Assembly: GCA_023014335.1 (NCBI GenBank)
Contig: JAECYW010000005.1
Span: 3,100,001 to 3,164,000, forward strand
From: Galerina marginata
Taxonomy: Eukaryota > Basidiomycota > Agaricomycetes > Agaricales > Galerinaceae
Direction: 5' to 3'
Length of the DNA: 64,000 bases
Shown here: in pieces, positions 47,731-58,516 of the stretch
Numbering within the stretch: the stretch's first letter is position 1
Layout of the letters: the number at the start of each line of letters is the position of its first letter
Made by a program: the position numbers and the translations under genes
The notes under the pieces: generated by a model
Told to the model about the DNA's origin: nothing
Databases searched by the model: none
The model's input: only the letters and a program-made list of their open reading frames with translations

Positions 47731-47970
47731 TTCGAGACCCAAGGGAGTCGTTGCGGCAGTCTCGACGCGTCATGAGAACAGGGAACGCGACCTGCGTAGA
47801 GCTGGGGCTGAATAGGCCGGTGCTTGCTGGCTTTCGCAAGGGCTTCCGTGGTCAGAAAAACTCCGGACGATGACGGGTGTGGCTAACGAGATCCGGGCGC
47901 ATAAAATGTTGGATAAACGACAGAAAATTTAGAAAAAAGAGAAAAGCGGGCTTTTGACGAGTCACGTGAA
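47730..47970 (-). pseudogene. Remnant of the DHTKD1-like 5' end, unit III
   Basis: GAGACCCAAGGGAGTCGT, a CGACGCGTCATGAG block, a CCGGACGATGACG block and a CACGTG at 47963-47968 line up with exon 1 and upstream flank of the functional gene. No frame. Confidence 0.6.
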
Positions 47971-48459
47971 TTTTTATTCCTTCACCCCCACTCATCCCTG
48001 AGGCATTTTGAAACCGACAATCTGCCACCAAGTCCGAGGTGCATGGACCACGAGCAAAATACAGATACTAAAATGGGATTCTAACGACTATTTCCACAGC
48101 CTCAGAGTTTCCTTTTACTTCTGCCTTGGTTTTCACCGGCAATCCCAGGGCCTCCCCTCGTCCCAGCCTTCGGATCGAGCTTATAGATATTTTTTGGCTG
48201 GACTACTCGGCTTTTATGTATGATACTCAGGGACGGAGACAAACCATTGCATCTACGAAGGCTGCTATTTTATTTGATGTAACGTTATTACTGGAACAAG
48301 CACAGTTAGTAGACTGAAATAATACTGAGGTACTCTGAGTCGTCGACTCACGGGTGTATTCTATATCTTGTAAAGTAAATAGAAAGGGTGACAGCAAGCA
48401 ATTCTGTTTCGCCATCTCTCCAGCCTCCATAACGTACGGATCAAGTTACGAACTTGGAA

Positions 48460-49807
48460 TTAAAATTCGGACTGTTCGCAATTTTCATAGACAGCACAAT
48501 ATGGGAAATACTCTCCCTCGTCAAATGCTTCCGAGCCCTCCTCAGGCACTGGCTTCTTTTGATACAGGAGCGCTGCGAGTTCCATGGTGCGTCGCATTAA
48601 CGCAACCACATCTTCCGGAAGGCGTTGCACGGACGCAGGATTGGCTTCGGCCCACTTGAAATACCGCCTGAACTTGATGTCCGCCCCGAGGATAACAAAA
48701 AACACATTTGCCTGCATTATTAAATCACCCCCCGATAGTCGGCTCTTGTCGTTCCGTTCAAAACAGGGCAGGCGCGGACTCCATGAATCCACTGACGTTC
48801 GAATGTGGCCGTCCTTTGCCGCGACATAACTCTCGTAAACCATCTCTTTCGGATCAAAGATCGAAAGCTGAGTCCCGGGAGGAAGAAAATGATGGGGATG
48901 CATGGCCACCAACTCGAATTTCGGGTCGCTGATACAAGGATGCGAGTGCTATTTGAGCTGGTCAATTGGGATGCTGTAAGAGTCATTTTGAGCCAGCTCA
49001 CGTCGATTTGGCGAGTTGTACGTGTTTTTCCACATTCATTTGCCTCTGCCTGCCGGCGAAGATTCTCTGATTTAATCATAGGAATAAGAAAGTCCAGCGT
49101 CGAGAACGAGGCAGTAATTGCGATAAACCCAAAGTCGTCCATAGCACTTTGGATCGAAGGAGAGACTGAAAACGCTGTCAATTCGACTATGACTGCAATC
49201 AAAAGTGGCCAAACGTACAAAAGGAGCGATTGTATGGTAGTTCAAAATCAACTGGCAAGTCATAAAATTTCCCGACAATATTCATCTTTTCCAAGGTCCC
49301 TTGCTGATTGTGTTGTCATTTTTTTGACCTCTACATTAACTGGGAGATGCTTACCATCTTCTTCCTTATCTTCGAATCCGATACGGGATTTAGCCAATAT
49401 CCAAGCCGGTTTCCGTAGTTAACCTCCCTAGTCACGAAACAACCTTCCTCGCGATTAGCGTAGTCCCAATGCCACTGTGGCACCAGAACGCTTCCGCGGC
49501 CTTCTTCAATAACGGGCTCTCGATTGTACACGATTTCAGGAAGATCGCGCAATGCTGGAACATTTGAATACGGTTTGACAGCCCAGGTGGGTATCGGGAT
49601 GTTATTGTACACACGCACTTTTTTTTCTTCTTCAAATAAATCCGGTTGAAACTTGTAGTAGTCAGCTAAGTCGTTGTCCTGAATATGTCGACGGTGTCTT
49701 GGTTGCTGCCATGTCTGACGGGTGGTCCTTTTCAGATTTCTAGCCCAAACGCTCGTACTAGGAGCTAGTTGAAATATTTTGAAAGCCTTCGAGAGTATGT
49801 AGGACAT
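48460..49807 (-). CDS. Uncharacterised four-exon protein, tandem copy 1
   Basis: 382 residues from exons 49807-49355, 49303-49219, 49165-49044 and 48948-48460, all in phase. The N-terminus (MSYILSKAFKIFQLAPSTSVWARNLKRTTRQTW) is basic, hydroxylated and acid-free, like a mitochondrial presequence. It is followed by VYNNIPIPTWAVKPYSNVPALRDLPEIV, EEGCFVTREVNYGNRLGYWLNPV, a short middle exon (QGTLEKMN), SAMDDFGFIAITASFSTLDFLIPMIKSENLRRQAE, and a C-terminal part with SVDSWSPRLPCF, ANVFFVILGADIKFRRYFKW and LPEDVVALMRRTMELAALLY. Intron 3 begins with GC (49043-49042) instead of GT. I recognise no family. The paralog at 50164-51493 has the same exon plan, which supports the model. Confidence 0.75.
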
Positions 49808-50163
49808 GGTATCCTATTTCTGGTGGCGTGCAGGAGGTACCCGTCGGTATGAGACCTACAAATGAAACCTGCGCTAATCACTCGACGTTTTGGCTCCACC
49901 GATTAGGCAGTTAGTCCGATGGGATCTGAGACACCCTCCAATTAGCCATGGACTGTAACTGGTATAATAATCGGCCCCTACGAATTTTGATTCTGCTTCT
50001 GCTGATTAAGCGCTCATGAGAGCCGTCAATTCTATACCTTTTAAAGTAAATAAATTCAAAGCGTTTCGACAATTCTCCAGCTACCATAACCCAGGGATCG
50101 AGTTACAATTTACAAATTTCAACCCGACGAGAGATACGGTTGAGATTTACGAGCCTCCTGGAT

Positions 50164-51493
50164 TTAAAATTCAGACTCCTCGCAATTTTCATATATAGCG
50201 TAATATGGAAGCCGGTTAAATCCCTCCGAGCCGTCCTCAGGCACTGGATTTCTTTGATACAAGAGCGCCGCCAGTTCCATGGTGCGTCGCATTAATGTAA
50301 CCACATCTTCCGGAAGCCGTTGCACCGACCCAGGATTGGCATCGGCCCATTTGAAGTATCGCCGGAATTTGATATCCGCTCCAAGTACAACAAAAAAAAC
50401 ATTTGCCTGCATTAACAAATATTGCTCCGACGGTCGGTTCTTATCGTTCCGCTTAAAACAGGGTAAGCGTGGACTCCACGAATCCACCGACTCCCGAATG
50501 TGGCCGTCGGTTGCTGCGACATAGGTCGTATAAGCCTGTGTTTTGGGATCAAAAACGGACAGCTGGTTTCCGTCAGGAAGGAAATGATGGGGGTGCATGG
50601 CTACCAACTCGAATTCGGGGTCGCTGACACCAGGATGCGAGTACTAGTGGGCGGTCAGAATCATCAGCTAGGCAGGTGAAAAACATAGTTGGAGTCAAGT
50701 TACATCAATTTTACGAAGCTCTGCGCAACCATTTTTGTTTACCTCTGCCTGCCTGCGAATGTTCTCTGATTTAATCATAGGAAGAAGTAAGTCCAGCGTC
50801 GAGGACGAGGCAGTAACGGCGATGAACCCAAAGTCGTCCATAGCGCTTTGGATTGAGGGAGAGACTGTAAACACTAGGTCAATTCGACTAAGACTGTAAT
50901 CCAAAATAGTCAAACGCACAAAAGGAGCGATTATATGCTTGTTCAAGATTAGCATATATGCGGGGGAGGATATTCATCTTTTCCAAGGTCCCTTGCTGAT
51001 TGCGTCGTCATTTGTTTGATCTCCACATTAACTGGGAGATGCTTACGATCTTTTTCTTTATTTTCGAATCCGATACGGGATTCAGCCAATATCCCAGCTG
51101 GTTTCCATAATTAACCTCCCTAGTCACAAAGCACCCTTCCTCGCGACTGGTGTAGTCCCGATGCCACGGCCGCAGCACAACGAATCCACCTGCTTCAATA
51201 ACGGGCTCCCGATCATGCACAATTTCGGGAAGATTGCGTAACGCCGGAACATTCGAATACGGTTTGACTGCCCAGGTGGGTATTGGGATGTTATTGTAGA
51301 CAGAGATTTTTTCTTCTTCTTCGTATGGATCCGGTTCGAAGTACTCCGCGGTGTCGCTGTACGTGAAATTTCGACGGTGTGTTAGTTGCTGCCGTATCTG
51401 GTTGGTCGTCGTCCCTTTCAGGGCCCTGGCCCAAACACTGATACTAGGACCCAGTCGGAAAGATCTGCAAGCTTTGGAAGTAATATAGAGCAT
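50164..51493 (-). CDS. Uncharacterised four-exon protein, tandem copy 2
   Basis: 374 residues from exons 51493-51047, 50995-50920, 50864-50743 and 50643-50164, in phase. Same architecture as copy 1: presequence-like N-terminus (MLYITSKACRSFRLGPSISVWARALKGTT), then NNIPIPTWAVKPYSNVPALRNLPEIV, the GCFVTREVNYGNQLGYWLNPVSDSKI block, SPSIQSAMDDFGFIAVTASSSTLDLLLPMIKSEN, and the C-terminal ADIKFRRYFKWADANPGSVQRLPEDVV block. Intron 3 has a normal GTAAAC donor where copy 1 has GCAAAT. Exon 2 is three codons shorter than in copy 1. The high identity suggests a fairly recent duplication with both copies kept open. Function unknown. Confidence 0.75.
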
Positions 51494-51877
51494 CGTACCC
51501 AGGTTGAGAGACAGCAAATGAAACCTGCGCATATCACTCAAAGTGTTTTGGCTGCACCTGTTTAGGCAGTCGGTCCGATGGGACTTGAGACAAAGCTGAG
51601 TAGTCGCCGGCGCAGAGAGGTAAACTTTCCAAGTGTTGTCATTAATGAGAGCGGTCAATGAGGTCTCTATTCTCCATTGATAATGCAAGCAAGGAAAAAG
51701 ACTGCATTAAAAAATAAATATTTCGAAAAGAAGAAACACGGAGACGGCTTCTTATGCAACACGACCAGCAGAAACGGAGGAACGTAGAATTAATGCCAAA
51801 GTTCCGATATGGAGAACCTTCCGAATACATGGTAATTTTGAAATGGTGACGGCGGACCCAAGGAAATACAACAGAGA
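51494..51877. other. Upstream flank of tandem copy 2
   Basis: GGCAGTCGGTCCGATGGGACTTGAGAC-like sequence near 51569 recurs near 49908 upstream of copy 1, so part of the promoter was duplicated with the genes. No other feature seen. Confidence 0.5.
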
Positions 51878-53500
51878 TCAAAAAAGAGGAAAAGGAAGCG
51901 AAAAGCCAAAAAAAAGAGATCGCGCCATCAAACCAAGCGAGTCCAGATCCAAGAACGACGACGCAATCATGCGTTGGTCGTAGAGCATCCCTACGCCATC
52001 AGCACGGTATAATACATCCCGTCCTATCGTGCTAAGCCTCATGTTATGCATTCGTGTCAATTTGTACGCATTCGTGTCAATTCGTTCCTTGTGTAACCTT
52101 GGTGTAACCGGTTCATGAGACGTTCCTTCGGGTGGATCATCCACGCGTGAGGACGTCCGCTGCCACATCCTCTTCATACAGCTCTGCCAGCAGAATGTAA
52201 AGTTGGTATCAGGACTGAAAACAAAAGCAAACAAACCAGAAGAAATAAACGGAAAAGAAAAGAAAACGAAAGGAAAAACATACCCGGGGAGAAGCCCTAC
52301 AGCACCGTAGGCGTTCTGTACCTTAAGCCGGGTGTTTGAATCATTGAAGGGTGATCTTGCTTTCGAGGTCGAACGTGCGACATTTAAGAGCAAGTATCCA
52401 GGGTCATGAAGGAGTACATCATTATCTGGATTCGTTATAGCTTAGAGAGTACTGGAAGAAGCAAAGGAGGTGAGGCTTACGAGGAGGTGGGCAGCGAGCA
52501 GCACCCACTGGAACTGAATCCACCAAAGCTTCCGCAGGGTGTGCCTCAACCCTCCGCGCTCCTGCCTGAACAGCGCACCGTCTGTTCCACCCCACTATCA
52601 TCCGCGTTGGCGTCATCCTCGTCCTCATCCGCAGGCCGGCCAATCCTCTCCTCGCCGCTCCGGAACGCATCTACACCGCCGCCCATCCAGGGAACCATCT
52701 CCGTGCCAGTGTTCAGTGGATCCGAGGGGGGTGAGGGAGTATGCTATATCGTCAGCTGGCGAAGTTTGGTTCAGGTTAGTTCTTACTCGAAAAGGAGAGG
52801 ATACGAGATTGGACTTACGAGGAGGTTGGCAGAGAGCAGCACCGACTTGAAGCGACTCCACCTTAGGGTTTGCAGAGCATGCTTCAACCCTCCTGACCCC
52901 CGCCTGAACAACGCGCTATCCAACCCACCCCCACTATCATCCGCGTTGTTGTTATCCCCCTCCTCATGCACACGCCCGCCAATCTCCCATCGGCGCTCCA
53001 GAACACATCTACCCCCGCCACCCGTCTTGGGGCCGTTCCCGCGGCGGGGTTCAAAGAATCCTTGAACGCTGTTCATGCTCGACGAGGGGCTGATTCTCGC
53101 TGTCGTCAGGCTGTGGACAGCCTCGTATGTGTTCGTATATGCGGCTAGGGCATGTGGCGAGGCAGGGCCGGGAGAAACGTCTTGCGAGCGGGAGGTTGAG
53201 AAGAAGAGGCTCGTTGGGTTGATGAAGCCGCCGCTGTGGAAGAATGTCGGGGTGGAGGGGCTGTGGTCACTGTTGAGGGCGGGTTGACAGCAACTTGGGG
53301 GAATCGAACTCTGTACTGCGCTGGATTGAGGCTGTTGAGAGGGCGTATGTTGGCCCAGGAGGAGGTGTTCCAATGCTTGCTATTTCTCGGTGTTTGGTGC
53401 CATGTTGATGGCGACTTTGAGTCGCAAATCGCGGAGAAGCTATTCGTACGTAGATGGAGGAAGGGTCGAGGCTGTTTGAGAACGTATAGCGCAGTCATTT
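51878..53500 (-). pseudogene. Fragmentary gene with a duplicated exon
   Basis: Pieces of one minus-strand gene. Exon-like segment A (about 53030-52818) ends GGLKHALQTLRWSRFKSVLLSANLL before GTAAGT. Segment B (about 52690-52480) ends GGLRHTLRKLWWIQFQWVLLAAHLL before GTAAGC, so A and B are a tandem duplication about 340 bp apart. Downstream pieces read NDVLLHDPGYLLLNVARSTS, FNDSNTRLKVQNAYGAVGLLP and, after an intron, DTNFTFCWQSCMKRMWQRTS. I could not join all pieces in phase, so it is listed as broken; a working gene with exons I missed remains possible. No family recognised. Confidence 0.45.
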
Positions 53501-53559
53501 CTCGACGTGATGCTTCTGCTAATTATCAAGTAGTAAGGCAGGCAGTATGGCGGGAGCGA

Positions 53560-53925
53560 TCAGGAGAGCTCACAGTCAGGGAAAGCCTATTCTCAGAGTT
53601 CACGAGACTCAAAGGATTCGCCTCGTTAGGTACTACGCGCTGTAAGAGCAAGAGTGCGTCGTGGGTGCACAGAGTCATTGGACACCGCTCTACTCCATGA
53701 CCGGTGCCAGAGCCAAAACACGTCGGTGCGAGATAATCTTGCTGCTTCTGTCGAGAAAACCCCAGAGGGCGATGAATGTCGTTTACGAGAGCCGGTCGCT
53801 CAACGTCGTAGAAAGCTAGAGGCAAGCATAGGTTAGGTTAGTTGCAGTGCTCGCCCTTGTCGTCGAGAACAAAAACATGGTAGAAACAGCGGGCTTTGGA
53901 TAATATGTAAACGAGTCACGTGTTC
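53560..53925 (-). pseudogene. Remnant of the DHTKD1-like 5' end, fourth tandem-type copy
   Basis: ACGAGACTCAAAGGATTCGC, CTACGCGCTGTAAGAGCAAG, CAGAGTCATTGGACACCGCT and CACGTCGGTGCGAGATAATC line up with exon 1 of the functional gene and with the other remnants. CACGTG at 53917-53922 is in the same relative place. Confidence 0.65.
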
Positions 53926-55300
53926 ATGGTGTCAATCGATGGCAAATGATTTTCGTACCTTGAATCTTGATCTTCGTCCTCACTCAGATCCCCCCGAGCC
54001 ATCTCGAAAACGACGGCCTGACACAGTTTCGGAGAAGCATAAACCAAGAGCGAAAAGCAGGTACTCAAGTGGGATTTTGACTACCATTCCACCGTCTCAG
54101 AGACGCCTTTCGCTCCAGAGTGTCTTCCCATTGACTGTGCCAGCCTGCCAGCCTTCGAATCGCCAAAGCCTCCGTTGTCTGGGCTGGACATTTGTATTCT
54201 TAAACAATCAGCTTCTGTATATCATCTATATCTCGCCTAATCCCTTCGTATGTTTGTCAAGTTTACCAAGAAGATAGAGTGAGTGGCTCATAATCAGATC
54301 TTCGAATATACATTCACTGGCAGGTATTTACAGGTTCATCACCACGATCTTCAAGCTTCAAGCTTCTTTCTCATCAACCTATTCGTTTTATTATGACAGG
54401 ACTATGCTTACTTCCACCATCAATTCGCGATCTGTCGATACCTTTCTGATGTATCTTTTTCGAGAGGCCCACAGTCCTGATAGCCGCGCAGGGCTCAAGG
54501 TGCCGCGAGTTGGGTCGTTTATTGCGGATCCTTTACGACCTGGAATTGCGCCCAACTCTGCCTTTTCTGCAAAGTGTCCTGCGCGGCTGCGGCTCTGGGT
54601 CCCTTCATCGCAACATCACTGCCACCATATTCTGACAACCTGGGCTACATAATCACGAACCTAGCCAAAGTCCTATTTGTTCAAAGCAACATAACTTCGC
54701 GGGGCAGGTTGTTCATCATATTTTTTATTGAACCCTGCTCGTCAGCTTATTCTTTTTCTTGTCTAGATTTCCCGACTTTTGTGCTCAGAAATAGGGACCA
54801 TTCTTTCAAATTCTGATCATTATTGGAGCAAGCACCGGAGCTCCCAGTCATCGGATGCCAAGGTAAGTCGACGATGTTTATTCTAGATCAATATCCTGTA
54901 AAATAAATAGCATGCAATTCTGTTTCGAGAAGTCTGAAACCTAGGGATCAAGTTACAAAGTCTGACCCAATGCTCTTGTCAGGGTATGCCCGGGATCTTC
55001 AACTCGGACGAGCATTTTTATATAGACAAGTGAAATTGTCAAAGTGACTTTGTTAATCCCCTCCATTGAGCCTTCACGAATCAGAATTTAAGCGGATCCT
55101 CCCCCAAGATGAAACTTAAAAATCAGGGTAGATTCAGACATCCATCAATCTCGATTCAGCTCGCTTCTCGCTGGCAGCCTGAGTTGATAGCGTTGCTGGC
55201 GACCTTGGAGTTGGGTTATAAGCTTGACTTACCTACTTACCAAACCTAGTGAGTCCGAGTCGTCAAATTGAGCGACATACATTCAAACCAAACCTTTCAG
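53926..55300. repeat. Remainder of a diverged duplication unit
   Basis: The ACTCAAGTGGGATTTTGACTAC block at 54064 and GTCTCAGAGACGCC match the start of the unit I-III spacers (39200, 43590, 48070). AAGTTGGGTCG-type and TGCGCGGCTGCG blocks near 54500-54600 match 39650-39730 and 44010-44110. No gene recognised. Confidence 0.55.
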
Positions 55301-55465
55301 AGATGTTTAAAATATATTCATATTCACCCTCACAAAGATGAATAAGAGATGGCCCTGTGATACGATATGAATATAAATACAATTATACAATTTTATGAAT
55401 TGTATTCATGATTGGCCGGCACCGAGGAACTGACACTGGGTGCAAAAACGATTTTTCGGAGGTGA

Positions 55466-55529
55466 AAAATACGATTCTCATTCATTAAAAAATTATGACT
55501 AATTTTTTAATGAGTGAGAATCGTATTTT
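55466..55529. repeat. Near-perfect 30-bp hairpin over the stop codon of the ankyrin gene
   Basis: Arm 55466-55495 begins AAAATACGATTCTCATTCAT. Arm 55500-55529 is its reverse complement with one mismatch; the loop is four bases. The TAG stop of the TM-ankyrin gene (55501-55499) and its last codons lie inside the right arm. The surrounding 55300-55440 is AT-rich with weaker inverted repeats (ATGAATA..ATTCAT). Confidence 0.9.
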
Positions 55530-58516
55530 AGAGTTCGAAAAGCACCTTTTGCGCATAGTGTAAGAAAATTCAAGTACCTCGAGATGCGGAATCGGACTAA
55601 TCCGAGTGTTCCAGAAATTCGAGCGTGTGGTTGGACGCCTTCAATGTTGCGGAGGAAGGACACAACCTCTGTGTGTCCCCTTTCCACTGCCCAGTCCAAA
55701 GGCGTCAAGTCTCCAACTGAACCTCCATGAGCAGAGCATCATAATCAATCGAACGCAGTACATACAAGACTTCTCGTTGACAGGCGCGCCGTTCTCGACC
55801 AGGAAGCGCACAATGTCTAAATTGCCGAATCTCGCAGCCTCGGCCAAAGACCAGCTACCTGAATGCCTCTGAGCGGACAGGCGTAATCATTCAAACACAG
55901 GGTGTACCTTGGCTTTTAACGTCCACACCCTGCTCGACCAGGTAGCGCACAATATCTAGATTTCCGGATCCTGCAGCCTCGCTCAAAGACTGGCCGCCTG
56001 AATGCCTCTGAGCGGACGGGCATAATCAGTCAAACTCAGGGCGTACCTTCGCTTTTAACATCCACGCCGTTCTCGACCAGGAAGCGCACAATGTCTAAAT
56101 GGCCGTATCTCGCAGCCGTGTCCAAAGGCCATCGCCCTGAATGCCTCTGAGCGGACAGGCATAATCAGTCAAACGCAGGGCGTACCTTCGCTTTTAACAT
56201 CCACGCCGTTCTCGACCAGGAAGCGCACAATGTCTAAGTGGCCGAATCTCACAGCCTCGCTCAAAGACTGGCCGCCTAAATGCATCTGAGCGGACAGGCG
56301 TAATCATCCAAACACAGGGCATACCTTGGCTTTTAACATTCACGCCCTTCTCAACCAGGAAGCGCACAGTGTCTAAATTGCCGGATCCCGCAGCCTCGCC
56401 CAAAAGCCACCCTGAATGCCTCTGAGCGGACGGGCATAATCAGTCAAACGCAGGGCATACCTTCGCTTTTAACATCCACACCGTTCTCGACCAAAAAGCG
56501 CACAATGTCTAAATGGCTGTAGCTCGCAGCCGTGCCCAAAAGCAAGCACCCTGAATGCCTCTGAGCGGATGAGTATAATCATTCAAACTCAGGGCGTACC
56601 TGCGCTGTTGACGTCCGCGCCATTCTCGGCCAGGAAGCGCACAATATCTAAATGGCCATATTGTGCAGCCCGGACCAAATGCAAACTGTCTGAATGCCTC
56701 TGAGTGGACAAGTGTAATCATTCAGCACAGGGTGTACTTTGGCTTTTAACGTCCACACCATTCTCGACCAGGAAGTGCACCATGTCTAAATTGCCGGATC
56801 GTACAGCCCTCCCCAAAACCCTGCTCCCTGAATGCCTCTGAGCAGACAAGTGCAATCAGTCAATCAAAGGACATACCATGGTTGTTAACATCCGCACCAT
56901 TCTCAACCAGGAAGCGCACCATGTCTAAATTACCAGATCTTGCAGCCTCGCCCAAAAGCCAGGTCCCTGAATGCCTCTGAGTGGACGGGCGCAATCAGTC
57001 AATCACAGGGCATACCTTCACTGTTAACATCCAGACCATTCTCAACCAGGAAGCGCACAATGTCTAAATTACCGGATCCCACAGCCTTGCCCAAAAGCCA
57101 GTTCCCTGAATGCCACTGAGTGGACGGGTGCAATCAGTCAAACACACGGCGTACCTCGGCTGTTAACGTCTGCGCCATTCTCGACCGCACAGCACACATT
57201 CGCAAAATGGCCATGTGTTATTGCATGCAGCAGAATAGTGTCCCAATTCGCCCCGTTCTCGCACAGAAAATGCACAATGTCCAATTGGTTTTCGAGTCCC
57301 GCGCGAAGTAGCCAATTACAGTTCACATTGACTGGATGGGAGCATGGGTGAGTTGTTGCAAGCTGCTGCCTCTATACATACCTGGCGTGTCTCCAATGAG
57401 CCATCTCCAGCGATAAACATCGCTCCAAGGCACCTTGCCATGATAATCGCGGAAGCCCTCCAGCGCTTCCCCCCAGGCCGTTTTCCGCCCAAATAGTAAC
57501 CCCAAAGACGTTGTTGTTGACAGGTACCTAATCAGTCCCCGGATTGGAAGCACCAGGAGCAGTAGCGCGAGTGTTTGCCCCAGCGTCCAAATGGTATCCT
57601 GGCCCGCCTCACGTGATTCGTTCTCGGATATCGAGCGCTCAGTGTCAACGATGAAGATGACATTGATAGCGAAAAGCATAACGAGGCTGAGCGCCACACA
57701 CCGCACTGCTACCCGCTCCCGTTTCTTTGGATTCTCCCTGTTTTGAAGAAAGCAGAGCGAATAGGGAATGAGGATCAAGGCCGTAGGTAGGATGAGGTTG
57801 ACGATGGGAACCAGGGCAGCGGTGTAGAAGATGAGGGAAATGACCCGTAGCCCTAGAGACGCCATGGGCAAAGTGCGGCGGAGCACGGAGATGGTGGCAT
57901 TCGGTGGGCACGAGGACGAGATGCCAAAGCTCATGGGATGGGACCAGAGCCAGACGCCCACCCCACCCATGAGCGAGAGGTGGAGACTGCCAATCAAGAC
58001 AGCTGAATCCAGCAAGGGCTCCGCTTTCCCCTGTGCAAATTGATCTGTCGTCTGTGGTTTCTGCTGTGAAGATATGTCCGCCATCTCGACATCCCCGGGT
58101 GCAGATTTGTTTTCTGTGGTGCACTTCAAAGACTGGCGAAAGGGATGAAGGACGAGCGCCCTCCAACTCCACTCTCCAGCTCGCGGAGTCCAGATTTTGC
58201 GATGGAGGATGAGGACGAGGTAGATGAATGTATTCGTGTTGTTCAGCCAGCTCAGATTGAGCACTAGCGCGACGTGGTAGTTGTCCAAACCCTGATCTGT
58301 TTTTGCCTGCAAAATAGCGGATAGGAGTAGGCCGAAGGCAGTGAGGAGGATGTTAGTCGACTGATCCTTGATGAACTCGCGCTCGCTCTTGCTGATTTTC
58401 CCGTCATTGAACAGAGCGACGGCGGCAGGGACGAAGCTGAGGAGATTTTGGGCGTAAGTTGCGGAGCGGACGCCGATACCAGAGATGTCGGTGTTGGTGC
58501 AGTCGAGACTCGCCAT
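55499..58516 (-). CDS. Polytopic membrane protein fused to an ankyrin-repeat array
   Basis: 809 residues from 13 exons: 58516-57382, 57331-57155, 57105-57016, 56966-56877, 56827-56738, 56689-56600, 56550-56461, 56411-56325, 56275-56186, 56136-56047, 55997-55908, 55858-55766, 55716-55499, in phase throughout. Exon 1 encodes about 378 residues with roughly seven or eight TM segments (for example TNILLTAFGLLLSAILQA, FIYLVLIL, VAVRCVALSLVMLFAINVIF), starting MASLDCTNTDISGIGVR, a start style I associate with an uncharacterised Agaricomycete membrane family. Exons 2-13 encode about 13 ankyrin-type repeats such as GRWPLDTAARYGHLDIVRFL; the last (TPLDWAVERGHTEVVSFLRN) is most canonical. Each middle repeat is one exon of 87-93 nt. 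The ankyrin part should be cytosolic. Ligand unknown. Confidence 0.82.
55859..57154 (-). repeat. Tandem exon-plus-intron array, period about 139 bp
   Basis: Ten consecutive units, each a 90-nt exon (one 87, one 93) plus a ~49-nt intron. Introns start GTACGCCCTG or GTATGCCCTG, contain TTTGACTGATTA, and end AGAGGCATTCAG (one ends GCATTTAG). Exons all start in the same phase, so units can be gained or lost without changing the frame. Confidence 0.88.

Noticed and set aside
55466..55529. Bacterial-type terminator
   Set aside because: The surrounding genes are spliced eukaryotic genes; a fold-back repeat is a better description.
55859..57154. CRISPR-like array
   Set aside because: The regular period comes from ankyrin exons plus introns with splice sites in constant phase; both parts are similar between units, unlike unique spacers.
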